A DNA stretch of 64,000 bases from Methylocella silvestris (GCF_002891535.1 NZ_PDZR01000019.1:24382-88381), one strand, 5' to 3'. Counted from the first letter of the stretch, positions 25,886 through 36,208 are shown. Made by a program: numbers and translations. The notes: generated by a model from the letters alone, not told the origin.

Positions 25886-28492
25886 TCATCGTGGTCTGGC
25901 GCGGCGCGGCGATGGCGCACCCACAGCGCGATAGAACATTGCTTTAACGAGTTCAACAAGCGCCAGATAGGCAAGCGTCGCGCCGATCAGATAGGCGAAG
26001 AACAACGGCGGCGGCGTGACGAAGCCGAACCAATGCCCTATGGGCGACAGCGGCAGTCCGATCGCCACGGCGACGACGCCCAACGCCATCGCAATGAGAA
26101 AGCCGTTCGGCCGGCTCCGAAAGAACAATCGCCGCGTGCGGATGGCGAACACGACCAGCACCTGCGTCGCCAGGGATTCCATGAACCAGCCGGTCTGAAA
26201 GAGCGATTCGCCAGCGCCGAACACCGCGATCAACGCGTAGAAGGTGAGAAAATCGAAGATCGAGCTGACCGGCCCGAACACCAGCATGAAACGCTCGATA
26301 AAGCCGATATCCCATTTCACCGGCAAGGCGATGGCCTCCGGATCCACCCCGTCGAACGGGATCGCGATCTCGGACACGTCATAGAGCAAATTGTTGAGCA
26401 GGATCTGGATCGGCAGCATCGGCAGGAACGGAAGGAAAAGGGACGCGCCGGCCATGCTGAACATATTGCCGAAGTTCGAACTCGACGCCATCAGGACGTA
26501 TTTCGAAACGTTCTGCACTGTTTGACGGCCGCCGACGACCGCCTCGCGCACGACTGACAGATCATGTTCGAGCAAAATCAGATCGGCGGCTGCGCGCGCG
26601 ACGTCGGCGGCGCCATCGACCGAGATCCCGACATCGGCGGCATGCAGCGCCGGCGCGTCGTTGATGCCGTCGCCCATGAAGCCGACGATATAGCCGAGCC
26701 GCTTCAGCGCCAGCAGGATGCGGAGCTTCTGCTGCGGGTTGACGCGGCAAAACAAATTGATCTGCGGCAACTGGCCGAGCAGCGCCTCGTCCGAAAGATG
26801 CGTCATCGCGTCTCCGGTCAGAACGCCTGTAACCGGCACGCCGATTTCGCTGAAGACGTGGCGGCTCACAATTTCATTGTCGCCGGTCAGCACCTTCACC
26901 GCGACGCCCGCATCCGCCATGGCCTGGATCGTCGCGCCGGCGCTCGCCTTTGGCGGATCGAGGAAAACGGCGAAGCCGGCGAACACAAGATTGCATTCAT
27001 CGACGATCGCGGCCGCCGGGCAGACGTCGTCGACGGCATGGCTCGCGACGCCAAGCGCGCGGAAGCCCTGCGCGCCGATTTTCTCGAGCGTGGCCTCGAA
27101 TGCGCGGCGCGTCTCGGGATCGAGGGCCTGCTCCTCGCCGTTCGCAGCTTCATAGCGCACGGACAGGCGCAGCAGATCCTCGGGGGCGCCCTTGACGATG
27201 AGACGCCGCTTCCCCTCGTGAGCGGCCAGCACCGAGACGCGCCGCCGTTCGAAATCGAAGGGGACTTCGTCGATCTTGGTCCAGCCCGCCATATCGAAAG
27301 GATGAGCGGCGAGGATCGCCTCATCGAGCGGGCTTTTCATGCCGGTCTCGAAACGGCTGTTGATGAAGGCGTAAGCGAAAGCGGAAGCGCTTTCCGCGCC
27401 GCGCCCGTCGATCACATGCACGAGCTTGATCGAAGCCTCGGTCAACGTGCCCGTCTTGTCGGTGCACAGCATGTCCATGGCGCCAAGATCGTGGATGGCG
27501 GAGAGGCGCTTGACGATCACCTTGCGCTTTGACAACGCCATCGCCGAGCGGGCCAGCGTGACCGTCACGATCATCGGCAGCAATTCGGGCGTCAGACCGA
27601 CGGCAAGCGCCAGCGCGAACAGCAGCGATTCCAGCAAGGGACGATGAAACGAAATGTTGACGACCAGAACGAAGACCACCATCAGCAGCGTCAGGCGCAT
27701 GATCAGCATGCCGAAGCGGCCAATGCCGACCGTGAAAGCTGTGGCTGGCGGCTTTTCGGCAAGGCTCGTCGCGAGATGGCCAAGCGCCGTCAGCGCCCCG
27801 GTGCGGCAGATGACGATCGTGGCGGAGCCGCTGATGACCGAGGTCCCGGCGAAGACGGCGTTCACGGCTCCGGCGGGATTCTCGGCGCCTGAGGCTGTCT
27901 CGGTCGCCTGTTTCTCCGCCGGATAGGGCTCGCCCGTCAGAAGCGCCTGATTGATGAAGAGATCGCGGCTTTCAAGCAGTCGCGAATCCGCCGGAACGAG
28001 ATCTCCGGCGATCAATTCGACGACGTCGCCGGGCACCACCGTGTCGATCGGAACGCAGAGGATTGCGCCATCGCGCCGGACGCTCGCTTTGACCGCCACT
28101 GACCGGCGGAGCGCTTCGACCGCATCCTGCGCGCGGACCTCCTGGATAAAATCAAGCGTCATGCTCAGCATGACGATGGCTCCCACGATGGCGAAGCTCA
28201 CGATGTCGCCGGTCGCCGCGGACAATCCGCTCGCCGCGAGCAGGATGATGACCAGCGGGTTGCGGAAGCGCGACAGAAACTGCAGCCAAAGCGGGGACCG
28301 CTTAACGGCGGCGGCGTTATTGGGACCGAAGGCCGCGAGCCGCGCCTGAGCCTCCGCCGCACTCAGGCCGGCCGGGGTCGTCGACAGGCGGACGAGCAGC
28401 TGGGCGGTCGGCGCCTTCCAGATATCTTCGGCGCCGATTTCGTCGGATTTCAAGCCGGGCGATGCTTCGCTGCGTCCTTGCATCAAATTCAT
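25886..28492 (-). CDS. mgtA: Magnesium-translocating P-type ATPase (type IIIB)
   Basis: Imports Mg2+ across the inner membrane. The 868-residue protein has a cytosolic N-terminus, TM helices near residues 78-110 and 260-310, the TGEPYP actuator motif (TGES equivalent) near 187, the phosphorylated Asp345 in DKTGTLTE, the GLTPELLPMIV segment of MgtA/MgtB and the GDGINDAPALHAADVG hinge motif. ATG 28492 has AGGA about 9 nt upstream. The 184-bp divergent gap to the next gene shows no leader of a known Mg2+ riboswitch type that I can recognise. Confidence 0.94.
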   Translation of the reverse strand: MNLMQGRSEASPGLKSDEIGAEDIWKAPTAQLLVRLSTTPAGLSAAEAQARLAAFGPNNAAAVKRSPLWLQFLSRFRNPLVIILLAASGLSAATGDIVSFAIVGAIVMLSMTLDFIQEVRAQDAVEALRRSVAVKASVRRDGAILCVPIDTVVPGDVVELIAGDLVPADSRLLESRDLFINQALLTGEPYPAEKQATETASGAENPAGAVNAVFAGTSVISGSATIVICRTGALTALGHLATSLAEKPPATAFTVGIGRFGMLIMRLTLLMVVFVLVVNISFHRPLLESLLFALALAVGLTPELLPMIVTVTLARSAMALSKRKVIVKRLSAIHDLGAMDMLCTDKTGTLTEASIKLVHVIDGRGAESASAFAYAFINSRFETGMKSPLDEAILAAHPFDMAGWTKIDEVPFDFERRRVSVLAAHEGKRRLIVKGAPEDLLRLSVRYEAANGEEQALDPETRRAFEATLEKIGAQGFRALGVASHAVDDVCPAAAIVDECNLVFAGFAVFLDPPKASAGATIQAMADAGVAVKVLTGDNEIVSRHVFSEIGVPVTGVLTGDAMTHLSDEALLGQLPQINLFCRVNPQQKLRILLALKRLGYIVGFMGDGINDAPALHAADVGISVDGAADVARAAADLILLEHDLSVVREAVVGGRQTVQNVSKYVLMASSSNFGNMFSMAGASLFLPFLPMLPIQILLNNLLYDVSEIAIPFDGVDPEAIALPVKWDIGFIERFMLVFGPVSSIFDFLTFYALIAVFGAGESLFQTGWFMESLATQVLVVFAIRTRRLFFRSRPNGFLIAMALGVVAVAIGLPLSPIGHWFGFVTPPPLFFAYLIGATLAYLALVELVKAMFYRAVGAPSPRRARPR

Positions 28493-28676
28493 CGCAGGTT
28501 TCCTGGTGCAGCCCGCGTGGGAAACGAAGTCTGACCGTGACCGGATCGAAACCCATGTGGTCTTGCGCTGCAGCGTGGCATTTCGCTTTGACCACGATCA
28601 ATTCTCAAAATGCGCTCCGCGCTCGATCCATCCATACTGGTGAGACTGGCGCATCCGCGCGAAAGGAAGATGAAGG

Positions 28677-29666
28677 ATGTTTGATGCAATCCTGATCGAG
28701 CAGGAGGAAGACCGCAGCAAGGCGAGCCTGACGCGGCTCGACGAAAGCCGGCTGCCGGACGGCGATGTGATAGTGCGCGTCAGCCATTCGACTCTCAACT
28801 ACAAGGACGGGCTGGCGATCACGGGACGGGGCCCGATCGTGCGATCGTTTCCGCTTGTGCCGGGCATCGACTTCGCCGGCGTCGTCGAGGATAGTCGCGA
28901 CGCGCGGTTCAAACCCGGCGACTGTGTTCTGCTTAACGGCTTCGGCGTCGGCGAATCGCATTGGGGCGGGCTTGCAGGGCGCGCCCGCGTCAGCGCCGAT
29001 TGGCTGATTGGGCTCCCCGAGGGTTTGAGCGCAGCCCGCGCGATGGCGCTCGGCACAGCGGGCTACACCGCGATGCTGTGCGTCATGGCGCTTGAGCGAC
29101 AGGGCGTTACGCCCCGCGCCGGCGAGATCATTGTGACCGGAGCGGGCGGCGGCGTCGGCGGCATTGCGATCCAGATCCTCGACCGTCTAGGCTACCGCAT
29201 CGTCGCCTCGACCGGCCGGCCGCAGGAGGCCGACTATCTGCGCGCGCTCGGCGCTGACGAAATCATTGATCGCGCCACGCTCTCGGCGCCTGGCAAACCG
29301 CTCGCCAAGGCGCGCTGGGCCGGCGCGGTCGACAGCCTCGGCAGCCATACGCTCGCCAATGTTTGCGCAGCGATGAAGGAAAATGGCGTGGTCGCCGCCT
29401 GCGGCCTCGCGCAGGGCATGGATTTTCCCGCGTCCGTCGCCCCCTTCATTCTGCGCGGCGTCACGCTCATCGGCATTAATTCGGTATACCGATCGATCGC
29501 CGACCGCGTCGAGGCGTGGAGCCGGCTCGCGCGGGAAATTGACGTCGCGAAGCTCGACGCGATGACGACAACCATTGGCCTAAAGGACGTCATCGCAGCC
29601 GCAGGCGACCTCATTGACGGCAAAATCCGCGGCCGTATCGTCGTCGCGATCGCAGACGCGACATGA
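28677..29666 (+). CDS. NADPH-dependent MDR oxidoreductase (AcuI/YhdH-like)
   Basis: The 329-residue zinc-independent medium-chain reductase has the YhdH/AcuI layout: LTRLDESRLPDGDVIVRVSHSTLNYKDGLAITG at the N-terminus, VPGIDFAGVVEDS, and the nucleotide-binding TGAGGGVGGIAIQI. Relatives reduce acryloyl-CoA to propionyl-CoA or act on quinones and enones; acryloyl-CoA reductase is the likeliest but unproven role. It diverges from mgtA and is convergent with the TonB-type gene. Confidence 0.88.
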   Translation: MFDAILIEQEEDRSKASLTRLDESRLPDGDVIVRVSHSTLNYKDGLAITGRGPIVRSFPLVPGIDFAGVVEDSRDARFKPGDCVLLNGFGVGESHWGGLAGRARVSADWLIGLPEGLSAARAMALGTAGYTAMLCVMALERQGVTPRAGEIIVTGAGGGVGGIAIQILDRLGYRIVASTGRPQEADYLRALGADEIIDRATLSAPGKPLAKARWAGAVDSLGSHTLANVCAAMKENGVVAACGLAQGMDFPASVAPFILRGVTLIGINSVYRSIADRVEAWSRLAREIDVAKLDAMTTTIGLKDVIAAAGDLIDGKIRGRIVVAIADAT

Positions 29667-29690
29667 GGACGCCCCGCCTGCAAAAGAGGC

Positions 29691-31163
29691 TCAGGGCTCC
29701 TGCTGCAGATCGAAGGTGATTTCAGCCGCGAAGGAGCGCTGCGCGCCCTCCGGGGGCCTCGGGAAGGGCGAGGCTCTTGCGACCAGCGCGAGGCTCTCGA
29801 TGTCGAGGTCCGAATCGCCGCTTGAGCGCAGCAACGACACATTGGCGAGTTCACCCGACTCCTCGAGCGTGAAGGAGACCACTGCGCTGCCACGCGCGCC
29901 GCGCTCGCGCGCCGCCGGCGGATATTGCTTGGCGCGCTCCAGCAGGCCGAACACAATGACCTTATAGCTCATCGGCTCGTCGCCGCTCTCGGTCGGCAGA
30001 GGCACGGCGACGGCCCGGAAAATCGGCGGGCCGTTGTCGAAAGGCAGCTGCACGCCCTGCCCGCTCTTCGAGGCGCCGAGCCCGGCTGATTGCAGCGGCG
30101 CGCTCTGGCGATTGGCGCTCGCGGCCGCCGCCTCTCGGGCTGCAGCGCTCTTGGCCGCCGCCGCCGCGGCTTTCTTTTCCGCCCGTTCGGCGCGTTTTTG
30201 CTCGGCGCTCGCCTGCTCGGCCTGTCTCGCCTGCGCCTTTGCGGCTTTCGCCTGTTCGGCCTTTTCGGCCGCAGCCTGCGCGGCAGCGGATTTTTCCTCC
30301 GCAGCCCTGGCTGCGGCGGCCTTGGCCTCGGCAGCTTTCGCCTCGGCCGCCTTCATTTGCGCAGCCTTGGCTTCTTCGGCCTTCGCCGCCTCGGCTTTCG
30401 CTGCTTCAGCCCTGGCCGCCTCAGCCTTGGCTGCTTCAGCCTTCGCTGCTTCAGCTTTAGCCGCCTCAGCCTTGGTCGCCTCAGCCTTGGCCTGAGCCGC
30501 TTTCGCCGCCTCGGCTTTCGCCTCGCTCGCTGCAGCGGCGTCCTGCGCGGCCTTGGCTTCAGCGGCCTCTGCCGCTTTTGCGGCTTGATCGGCCTGTTGC
30601 TTCGCCTGCGTCGCCTTGGCCTGTTCCGCAGCCTTGGCCTGCTCGGCAGCCTTGGCCGCGGCCTGCCTCGCCTGTTCTTCCGCGGCCTTGGCTTCGGCCT
30701 GCTTGCTTGCAGCCTGCCGGTCCGCAGATTGCTTCACAGCGGCTTCTTTCGCCGGGTCGGGCTTTGGCTGTTCTATGACGACTTCGATCGGCGTTTCCTT
30801 TGACGACTCAGGCGGTCTGTCCCAGGGACTTGCCCAGAGAAAAGCCAGTAGCAGACAGGCATGCGCCGCAAGCGACGCGACCAGCACGAAGATCACGCCC
30901 CTCTCAAAGAAGCCGCCCGATCGACCAGCTACCAGCCTGTCATCCACGCTGACGGCAATTTCCGATCCCGCGCTGGTCTCTCCGGCGTCGTCAAAATCCT
31001 CGCGCGCCGCAAAATTCAACTCGGCGCCGTCAAACGCCGTCGTCGGGAAATCGGGCGGAAAATCGTCATATTGCGCTACGCCATCGAGACTCATGGCCGC
31101 GCCGGCCGCAAAGCCGCGTGCGGCGCCTTTGGCATAGGCTCGAGGCGACGCCGAATGCATCAT
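29691..31163 (-). CDS. TonB-type energy transducer with long Ala/Lys-rich linker
   Basis: Couples the inner-membrane proton gradient to outer-membrane receptors. In the 490-residue product a cytosolic segment of about 90 residues precedes one membrane helix (VIFVLVASLAAHACLLLAFLW), then a Pro/Lys stretch, a spacer of roughly 220 residues dominated by A-K-A-E repeats, and a C-terminal TonB domain (QYPPAARERGARGSAVVSFTLEESGELANVSLLRSSGDSDLD). ATG 31163 is one choice; ATG 31094 is possible. No exbB, exbD or receptor gene is next to it, so partners must be elsewhere. Confidence 0.8.
   Translation of the reverse strand: MMHSASPRAYAKGAARGFAAGAAMSLDGVAQYDDFPPDFPTTAFDGAELNFAAREDFDDAGETSAGSEIAVSVDDRLVAGRSGGFFERGVIFVLVASLAAHACLLLAFLWASPWDRPPESSKETPIEVVIEQPKPDPAKEAAVKQSADRQAASKQAEAKAAEEQARQAAAKAAEQAKAAEQAKATQAKQQADQAAKAAEAAEAKAAQDAAAASEAKAEAAKAAQAKAEATKAEAAKAEAAKAEAAKAEAARAEAAKAEAAKAEEAKAAQMKAAEAKAAEAKAAAARAAEEKSAAAQAAAEKAEQAKAAKAQARQAEQASAEQKRAERAEKKAAAAAAKSAAAREAAAASANRQSAPLQSAGLGASKSGQGVQLPFDNGPPIFRAVAVPLPTESGDEPMSYKVIVFGLLERAKQYPPAARERGARGSAVVSFTLEESGELANVSLLRSSGDSDLDIESLALVARASPFPRPPEGAQRSFAAEITFDLQQEP
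30330..30520 (-). repeat. In-frame short tandem repeats coding AKAEA units
   Basis: About 190 bp within the TonB-type gene consist of near-identical 15-bp units (core GCCTCAGCCTTGGCTGCTTC on the plus strand) coding A-K-A-E-A. Such arrays can change copy number by slippage without changing frame and so alter spacer length. Confidence 0.7.
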
Positions 31164-31292
31164 CCGCTCAATCTTCCCGTCCGGAGCCGCTGATGAGGGT
31201 CCGGTCCTGCGGCGGCAGCGCTGACGTCCATGCGAGGCGCAGGGCGAGGCTGGCGAATTCCGCAATCAACTCAAATGTGTAGAACAAATTTT

Positions 31293-31313
31293 GCGGCGCC
31301 GAAACGGCGCCGC
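31293..31313 (-). terminator. Strong hairpin after cmk
   Basis: GCGGCGCCG (31293-31301) and CGGCGCCGC (31305-31313) form a perfect 9-bp stem with a 3-nt loop, 82 bp after the cmk stop codon on the minus strand. The following bases are AAAATTTG rather than a pure U-run, so it may be an imperfect or factor-assisted terminator. Confidence 0.45.
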
Positions 31314-31394
31314 GGACACAGTTCGCCAAAAAGCGGTCTCGTCACTCGCGAGTTGGCGCAATAAGGTCCGCAATAGGGGCGGATTTTTGAAGGC

Positions 31395-32045
31395 TCAATA
31401 TGCCGGATGGCCGGCCCTGAGGGAGTTTTGCGCGCTTTCGACGATGACGAGCGCCGCCTTGAAGGCTGCTTCGACGTCGAGCTTGGTCGTGTCGAGCACC
31501 ACGGCGTCCGCGGCCGGCCTGAGGGGCGCCGCCGCGCGGCTGGAATCGCGCAGATCGCGTTTGCGGATATCCTCAAGCACGGCGCCGTAATCGACCTTTT
31601 CGCCGCGTCCGCGCAATTCCAGCGCGCGTCGCGTCGCGCGCGCTTCGTCGCTCGCAGTGACGAAGATCTTGCAAGCGGCGTCGGGGCAGATGACCGTGCC
31701 GATATCGCGCCCGTCAAGCAGGGCGCCGCCCTGACGGCCGGCGAAACGGCGCTGCATGTCGACAAGGGCGGCGCGCACCTCCGGGATCGCGGCGACGACG
31801 GAGGCCGCCTCCGCCATGTCGCGGCTGCGCAGCCCAGCCTCGTCGAAATCCGTCAGCGCGAGGCTCCGCGCGGCGGAAACCGCCGCCGCGCGATCGGAAA
31901 GATCATGGCCGTGATCGAGCAGCGCGCGCGCCGTCGCCCTGTACAACAGGCCGGTGTCGAGATGCGGCAGACCGAAATGGGTCGCGAGCCGTCGCGCCAA
32001 GGTGCCTTTGCCGGACGCCGCCGGCCCGTCGATGGCGATAATCAT
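31395..32045 (-). CDS. cmk: Cytidylate kinase
   Basis: Phosphorylates CMP/dCMP with ATP. The 216-residue product has the P-loop GPAASGKGT (residues 7-15), the [12 protein letters not shown] substrate segment and the [20 protein letters not shown] central motif. It overlaps the aroA stop codon by 4 bp (ATGA), so the two are translated together. In many alphaproteobacteria rpsA follows cmk; here a hairpin and the TonB-type gene follow instead. Confidence 0.95.
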   Translation of the reverse strand: MIIAIDGPAASGKGTLARRLATHFGLPHLDTGLLYRATARALLDHGHDLSDRAAAVSAARSLALTDFDEAGLRSRDMAEAASVVAAIPEVRAALVDMQRRFAGRQGGALLDGRDIGTVICPDAACKIFVTASDEARATRRALELRGRGEKVDYGAVLEDIRKRDLRDSSRAAAPLRPAADAVVLDTTKLDVEAAFKAALVIVESAQNSLRAGHPAY

Positions 32046-33373
32046 GAAAAACGCGCTCCGAGGCTCTCCATCTGCGCCCGAAAATCCGGAAAGCTGGTTG
32101 CAATCATGCCGACGTCGTCGATGACGACGGGCTTTTGCGTAGCGAGACCGAGCACGAGAAAGCTCATTGCGATGCGATGATCGAGATGGGTGGCGACAAG
32201 GCCGCCGCCGGAAACCTCCTCGCGGCCTTCGACGATGAGATCATCGCCGATGATCTGTGGATTGACGCCGCAGGCGCGAAGACCGGCGGCCACGGCTTCA
32301 AGGCGATCCGATTCCTTGACCCGCAATTCGCTCAATCCCCGCATGCGCGTCTGTCCGCGCGCGAATGCGGCGGCGACGGCGAGAATGGGATATTCATCGA
32401 TCATGCTCGGCGCGCGGGCGGCCGGAACATCGACGCCTTTTAGCGCGGCGCCCCTGACGTGAAGATCGGCGACCTCCTCGCCGCCTTCCTCGCGGCGGTC
32501 GATGATCTCGATATCGGCCCCCATTTCGAGCAGCGTCGTCAGCAAGCCGGTGCGCAGGGGATTCATCATCATCGATTCGATGATGATGTCGGAGTTTTCG
32601 ACGATCGTCGCGGCGACAAGCGCGAAAGCCGCCGAGGATGGATCGCCCGGGACCGCGACCGGCGCGGGCTTGAGCTCCGGCCTGCCCTGCAGGGTGATCT
32701 TGCGCCCACTCTCGCCGAACGGCTCGACCTTTATCGCCGCGCCAAAATAGCGCAGCATCTTCTCGGTATGGTCGCGGCTCGCCTCAGGTTCGATCACCGA
32801 GGTCTCGCCCGGAGAATTGAGGCCGGCGAGCAGCACCGCCGATTTGATCTGCGCCGAAGCGACAGGGGACTTATAGGCGATCGGGATCGGCTCGGCCGTC
32901 CCCTTGAGGACAATCGGGCAGCGCCCGCCTTCGGCCTGTGACAGGGTTTGCGCCCCCATCATCATAAGCGGGTCAAGCACGCGCCGCATTGGCCGCTTGC
33001 GCAGCGAGGCATCGCCATCGAGCATCGCGGTAATGGGATGACCGGCGACAACGCCCATCATCAGGCGCATTCCGGTGCCGGAATTGCCGAAGTCGAGCGT
33101 CCCTTCGGGCTGGAGCAGCGAGCCGACGCCGCAGCCTTCCACGCGCCAGCGTCCCGGCGCCAGTCTTTCGACGCGCGCGCCCAGGGCGCGGCAGACTTTC
33201 GCCGTGTCGATCACATCCTCGCCTTCGAGCAGACCGGTAATCTCGGTCGTCCCGACGCTGAGCAGACCCAGAATCAGGGCGCGATGCGAGATGGATTTGT
33301 CGCCCGGCGGCTTGATCCGTCCGGCAAGCGGCCCGCTTCGTTCCGCCGTCAGCCGGCCTGTCGCAACCTCCAT
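32042..33373 (-). CDS. aroA: 3-phosphoshikimate 1-carboxyvinyltransferase (EPSP synthase)
   Basis: Sixth step of the shikimate pathway: joins PEP to shikimate 3-phosphate. The 443-residue protein shows [19 protein letters not shown] near the N-terminus, the PEP-site motif [15 protein letters not shown], and [19 protein letters not shown]. The [12 protein letters not shown] and [13 protein letters not shown] forms resemble class II (Agrobacterium CP4-like) enzymes, known for low glyphosate sensitivity; this is an inference. ATG 33373 (GAGG 5 nt upstream) is preferred over the in-frame GTG 33388. Operon with cmk. Confidence 0.95.
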   Translation of the reverse strand: MEVATGRLTAERSGPLAGRIKPPGDKSISHRALILGLLSVGTTEITGLLEGEDVIDTAKVCRALGARVERLAPGRWRVEGCGVGSLLQPEGTLDFGNSGTGMRLMMGVVAGHPITAMLDGDASLRKRPMRRVLDPLMMMGAQTLSQAEGGRCPIVLKGTAEPIPIAYKSPVASAQIKSAVLLAGLNSPGETSVIEPEASRDHTEKMLRYFGAAIKVEPFGESGRKITLQGRPELKPAPVAVPGDPSSAAFALVAATIVENSDIIIESMMMNPLRTGLLTTLLEMGADIEIIDRREEGGEEVADLHVRGAALKGVDVPAARAPSMIDEYPILAVAAAFARGQTRMRGLSELRVKESDRLEAVAAGLRACGVNPQIIGDDLIVEGREEVSGGGLVATHLDHRIAMSFLVLGLATQKPVVIDDVGMIATSFPDFRAQMESLGARFS

Positions 33374-33586
33374 AAAATCCTCTTTCACCGCAACCCAAAC
33401 CCGGAGACGGCGCCCCCCGAGAAAGGCCCGCCATTGCGGCGCTGGTTAGCATGGCGCCGGACGCCTTGTCATCAAAGGCCGCAGGGCAAGCTCAACTTCC
33501 ATTTGACATGCGCGCCCGCGAACACTAACCGGACCGACAAGTTGCGAGGGGCCTTTTGAAGTCCCTTCCCTGCAAGAGGTAAGTCC

Positions 33587-33943
33587 GTGGCCAAACCAGA
33601 ACTCGGCAACAAGCGTCAATGCCAGAATTGCGGCACGCGCTTTTTCGATTTGAATAAGAATCCGATTGTCTGCCCGAAGTGCGGAACCGTTTTCCAGGGC
33701 GCGCCGCTCTCGCGCGCGGCGCAAAGGGCCGCCGCCGCCGATGACGATGAAGAAGCGGCCCCTGCGGAACTTGTCTCGCTGGAGGAGGCGGACGCGGAAG
33801 CCGACGCCGACAAGCTCGTCGTCGCGGTCGACGAGGACGTCGAAATCGAAGTCGCCGATGATCCTTTCCTCGAGGAAGAGGAAGACGGCGACGATGTCGG
33901 CGATCTGATCGACGGCGATCGGGAGGACGACGAGGAGCCCTGA
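33587..33943 (+). CDS. TIGR02300 family protein (FYDLN acid protein)
   Basis: The 118-residue protein typical of alphaproteobacteria has a zinc-ribbon N-terminus (QCQNCGTRFFDLNKNPIVCPKCGTVF: CxxC...CxxC, with FDLN following the first pair) and a strongly acidic tail rich in Glu/Asp. GTG 33587 has AGAGGT upstream, which fixes the start. Function unknown. It diverges from aroA and precedes tRNA-Ala. Confidence 0.88.
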   Translation: MAKPELGNKRQCQNCGTRFFDLNKNPIVCPKCGTVFQGAPLSRAAQRAAAADDDEEAAPAELVSLEEADAEADADKLVVAVDEDVEIEVADDPFLEEEEDGDDVGDLIDGDREDDEEP

Positions 33944-34091
33944 TCCTGGGGCCATGATCTTTCGGCTTGTGCGCCTTTAGGGATGCGGCTATACAGCGGC
34001 CCTTCCCGCCGCGCGAAAGATGCGGCGGCGCGGCGCGACGCCGCGTTCGTCATCCAGCCCAACCGGATGACGCGGAAAGCACGAAAGCGAT

Positions 34092-34167
<76 letters not shown>

Positions 34168-34415
34168 AATCCGCTTTCTGGTTGAATTTTTTGATTAAAT
34201 CGAGATATCGAGGCGGCTCCGGTCGGAAAGCGAATAGCGCCGGCCGGGCGATGCCGCCGATGCGCCCTTCGAGCGCGCCACGAACCCAATTTATTTTCGG
34301 GGATTAAGGGCTTTCGGCGCAACCGAAGTCCGGGCAAGCCCGTGCGATTTTGACTTTATCAATATAAAATTATATATAGCTTGCGCGGGTCGTTATTCCC
34401 CGCTGCGGGAGTGAA

Positions 34416-35144
34416 ATGCCGTCCCCCGATCCGTCGAACCCTGTCGCATTCTTCACAGCGCTTCGGCGCGGCTTCAGCGAACGGCTGACGCGGCCGCGCG
34501 TCAGGGAGGTGGTCGTCGATCGGCTGCTCGAAGACTGTTTTGCGGCGCTCGATCAAAGCTGCGGCGATGTGTCGGGGCTCGCCTGCCGGCGCGGCTGTGC
34601 GACCTGTTGCGCTGTCCGCGTCGTCGCGACCGCCCCCGAAATTCTGCTGATCGCACGGGCCATCAAATCGCAGCGCAGGAAAACCGCCGAAGACTTCGGC
34701 CGCAGGATCGCCGCGGCGACGCGCGCGACGCGCCAGATCGACGAGTTGAAGCGGATGGCGCTTGCCGCGCCCTGCCCCTTCGTCGGTGAAAATATCTGCC
34801 TCGTCTACGCGATCCGGCCGCTCGCCTGCCGCAGCCATGTTTCTTTCAATGAAGCGGCCTGCCTCGATGCGCTCGCGGGCCTGCCCGTCGAAATTCCGGT
34901 CTCCTCAATCCATCTGACCGCGAGAAGCCTGATCCAGAACGCGTTGCAGGCCGCGCTGCGCGACACAGGCTATGGATGGGGAGTTTACGAATTAAACCAG
35001 GGACTGAGGATCGCGCTCAAGGATCATAGCGCGGAACGGGCTTGGCTCGACGGCCGTGACGTGTTTCGCAGCGCGCAGATAAACGACGTCAGCGAGCAGG
35101 AAATGGCGCAAGCCTTCGACGCAATCAAAGCGCTAGGCGGTTGA
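34416..35144 (+). CDS. YkgJ-family cysteine cluster protein
   Basis: The 242-residue protein contains the CxxGCxxCC signature (ACRRGCATCCAVRVVATAPE), then CPFVGENICLVYAIRPLACRSH, the full set of cysteines of the UPF0153/YkgJ zinc- or iron-chelating family. The N-terminal 55 residues and the C-terminal half are helical and not specific. The biochemical role of the family is not known. It is convergent with the ROK kinase gene. Confidence 0.85.
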   Translation: MPSPDPSNPVAFFTALRRGFSERLTRPRVREVVVDRLLEDCFAALDQSCGDVSGLACRRGCATCCAVRVVATAPEILLIARAIKSQRRKTAEDFGRRIAAATRATRQIDELKRMALAAPCPFVGENICLVYAIRPLACRSHVSFNEAACLDALAGLPVEIPVSSIHLTARSLIQNALQAALRDTGYGWGVYELNQGLRIALKDHSAERAWLDGRDVFRSAQINDVSEQEMAQAFDAIKALGG

Positions 35145-35198
35145 CGGCGATGCGACCGATGAGCGCTGGCCGCGTCGCCCTACGCTCGCGGCCGCGGG

Positions 35199-36104
35199 TC
35201 AGCACGGCGCGATCGGCCAAAGCCAGGCGGCGCCGCGAACGCCGCTCGAATCGCCATGGACGGCGCGACGCGTCTCCGTCGCGATGCGATCGGAAAAAGC
35301 ATAGCGCCCCATCAACTCCGGCAGTCCGATATAAAGCGAATCGATGTTGGAGAGGCCGCCGCCGAAGGCGATGACATCCGGATCGACGATATTGATGAGC
35401 CCGGCGAGGCCGCGCGCGAGACGATCGCGATAGAGCGCGAGCGAACGTCCCGCTTCGGCCTCTCCCGCGGCCGCCGCAGCCGCGATTTCACGAGCCGTCA
35501 AGGCCGCGCCGGTACGGGCAAAATGATCGCGGGCGAATCCCGGGCCGGACAAAAAGGTCTCGATGCAACCGGATTTGCCGCAATAGCAGAGCGGCCCCGG
35601 ACGTTCATCGTCGCGCGCGAAGGGCAGCGGATTATGGCCCCACTCGCCAGCGATCCTGTTGCGCCCCGACACCAGCCTGCCGTCGACGACAAGGCCGCCG
35701 CCAACGCCGGTGCCGAGAATCACGCCGAAAACAACGCTTGCTCCAGCCCCGGCGCCGTCCGAGGCCTCCGACAGCGCGAAACAATTGGCGTCATTCTCGA
35801 TTTTGATGGGCCGCCCAAGCTTTGCCGCGAGATCACGATCGAGCGCTTTGCCATTTAGAACCGTGCTGTTGGCGTTTTTGACGAGGCCGCTTGCGGGGGA
35901 GATGGCGCCCGGCGCCGCGACGCCGACGCTGCCTTTGCGGCCGATCTTGGCCTCGACGAAAGCCACGAGCTCCGCAATGACGTCGAGCGTCCCGGCATAG
36001 TCGCCTGTCGGCGTCGGCCGACGTTTGCGGATCAGTTCAGAACCCACGTCGTCGAGCGCCAAGACCTCGATCTTCGTGCCGCCAAGGTCAATTCCGATGC
36101 GCAT
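35199..36104 (-). CDS. ROK-family sugar kinase (fructokinase/N-acetylhexosamine kinase type)
   Basis: Cytosolic ATP-dependent hexose kinase. The 301-residue product has the phosphate-binding loop GIDLGGTKIE (residues 3-12), catalytic Asp in ENDANCFALSEA, the ROK zinc motif GEWGHNPLPF...CYCGKSGCIETFLSG, and the adenosine motif near IAFGGGLSNID. Fructose, glucose or N-acetylglucosamine/mannosamine are possible substrates; the family does not distinguish these by sequence alone. No sugar transporter is adjacent. Confidence 0.88.
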   Translation of the reverse strand: MRIGIDLGGTKIEVLALDDVGSELIRKRRPTPTGDYAGTLDVIAELVAFVEAKIGRKGSVGVAAPGAISPASGLVKNANSTVLNGKALDRDLAAKLGRPIKIENDANCFALSEASDGAGAGASVVFGVILGTGVGGGLVVDGRLVSGRNRIAGEWGHNPLPFARDDERPGPLCYCGKSGCIETFLSGPGFARDHFARTGAALTAREIAAAAAAGEAEAGRSLALYRDRLARGLAGLINIVDPDVIAFGGGLSNIDSLYIGLPELMGRYAFSDRIATETRRAVHGDSSGVRGAAWLWPIAPC

Positions 36105-36208
36105 GCAGGACGCCAGTTTGCCGGATGTTCAATCGCGTTCTGTCTTTATCGGACGCAAAAAGAAAAGGCCGGCAACATGCCGGCCCTCCACGGTAAATTC
36201 TTCCCGCC

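Noticed and set aside
30330..30520. Regular repeats that could suggest a CRISPR or minisatellite
   Set aside because: They are in-frame codons for an Ala/Lys/Glu spacer in a TonB-type protein; there are no unique spacers of constant length.
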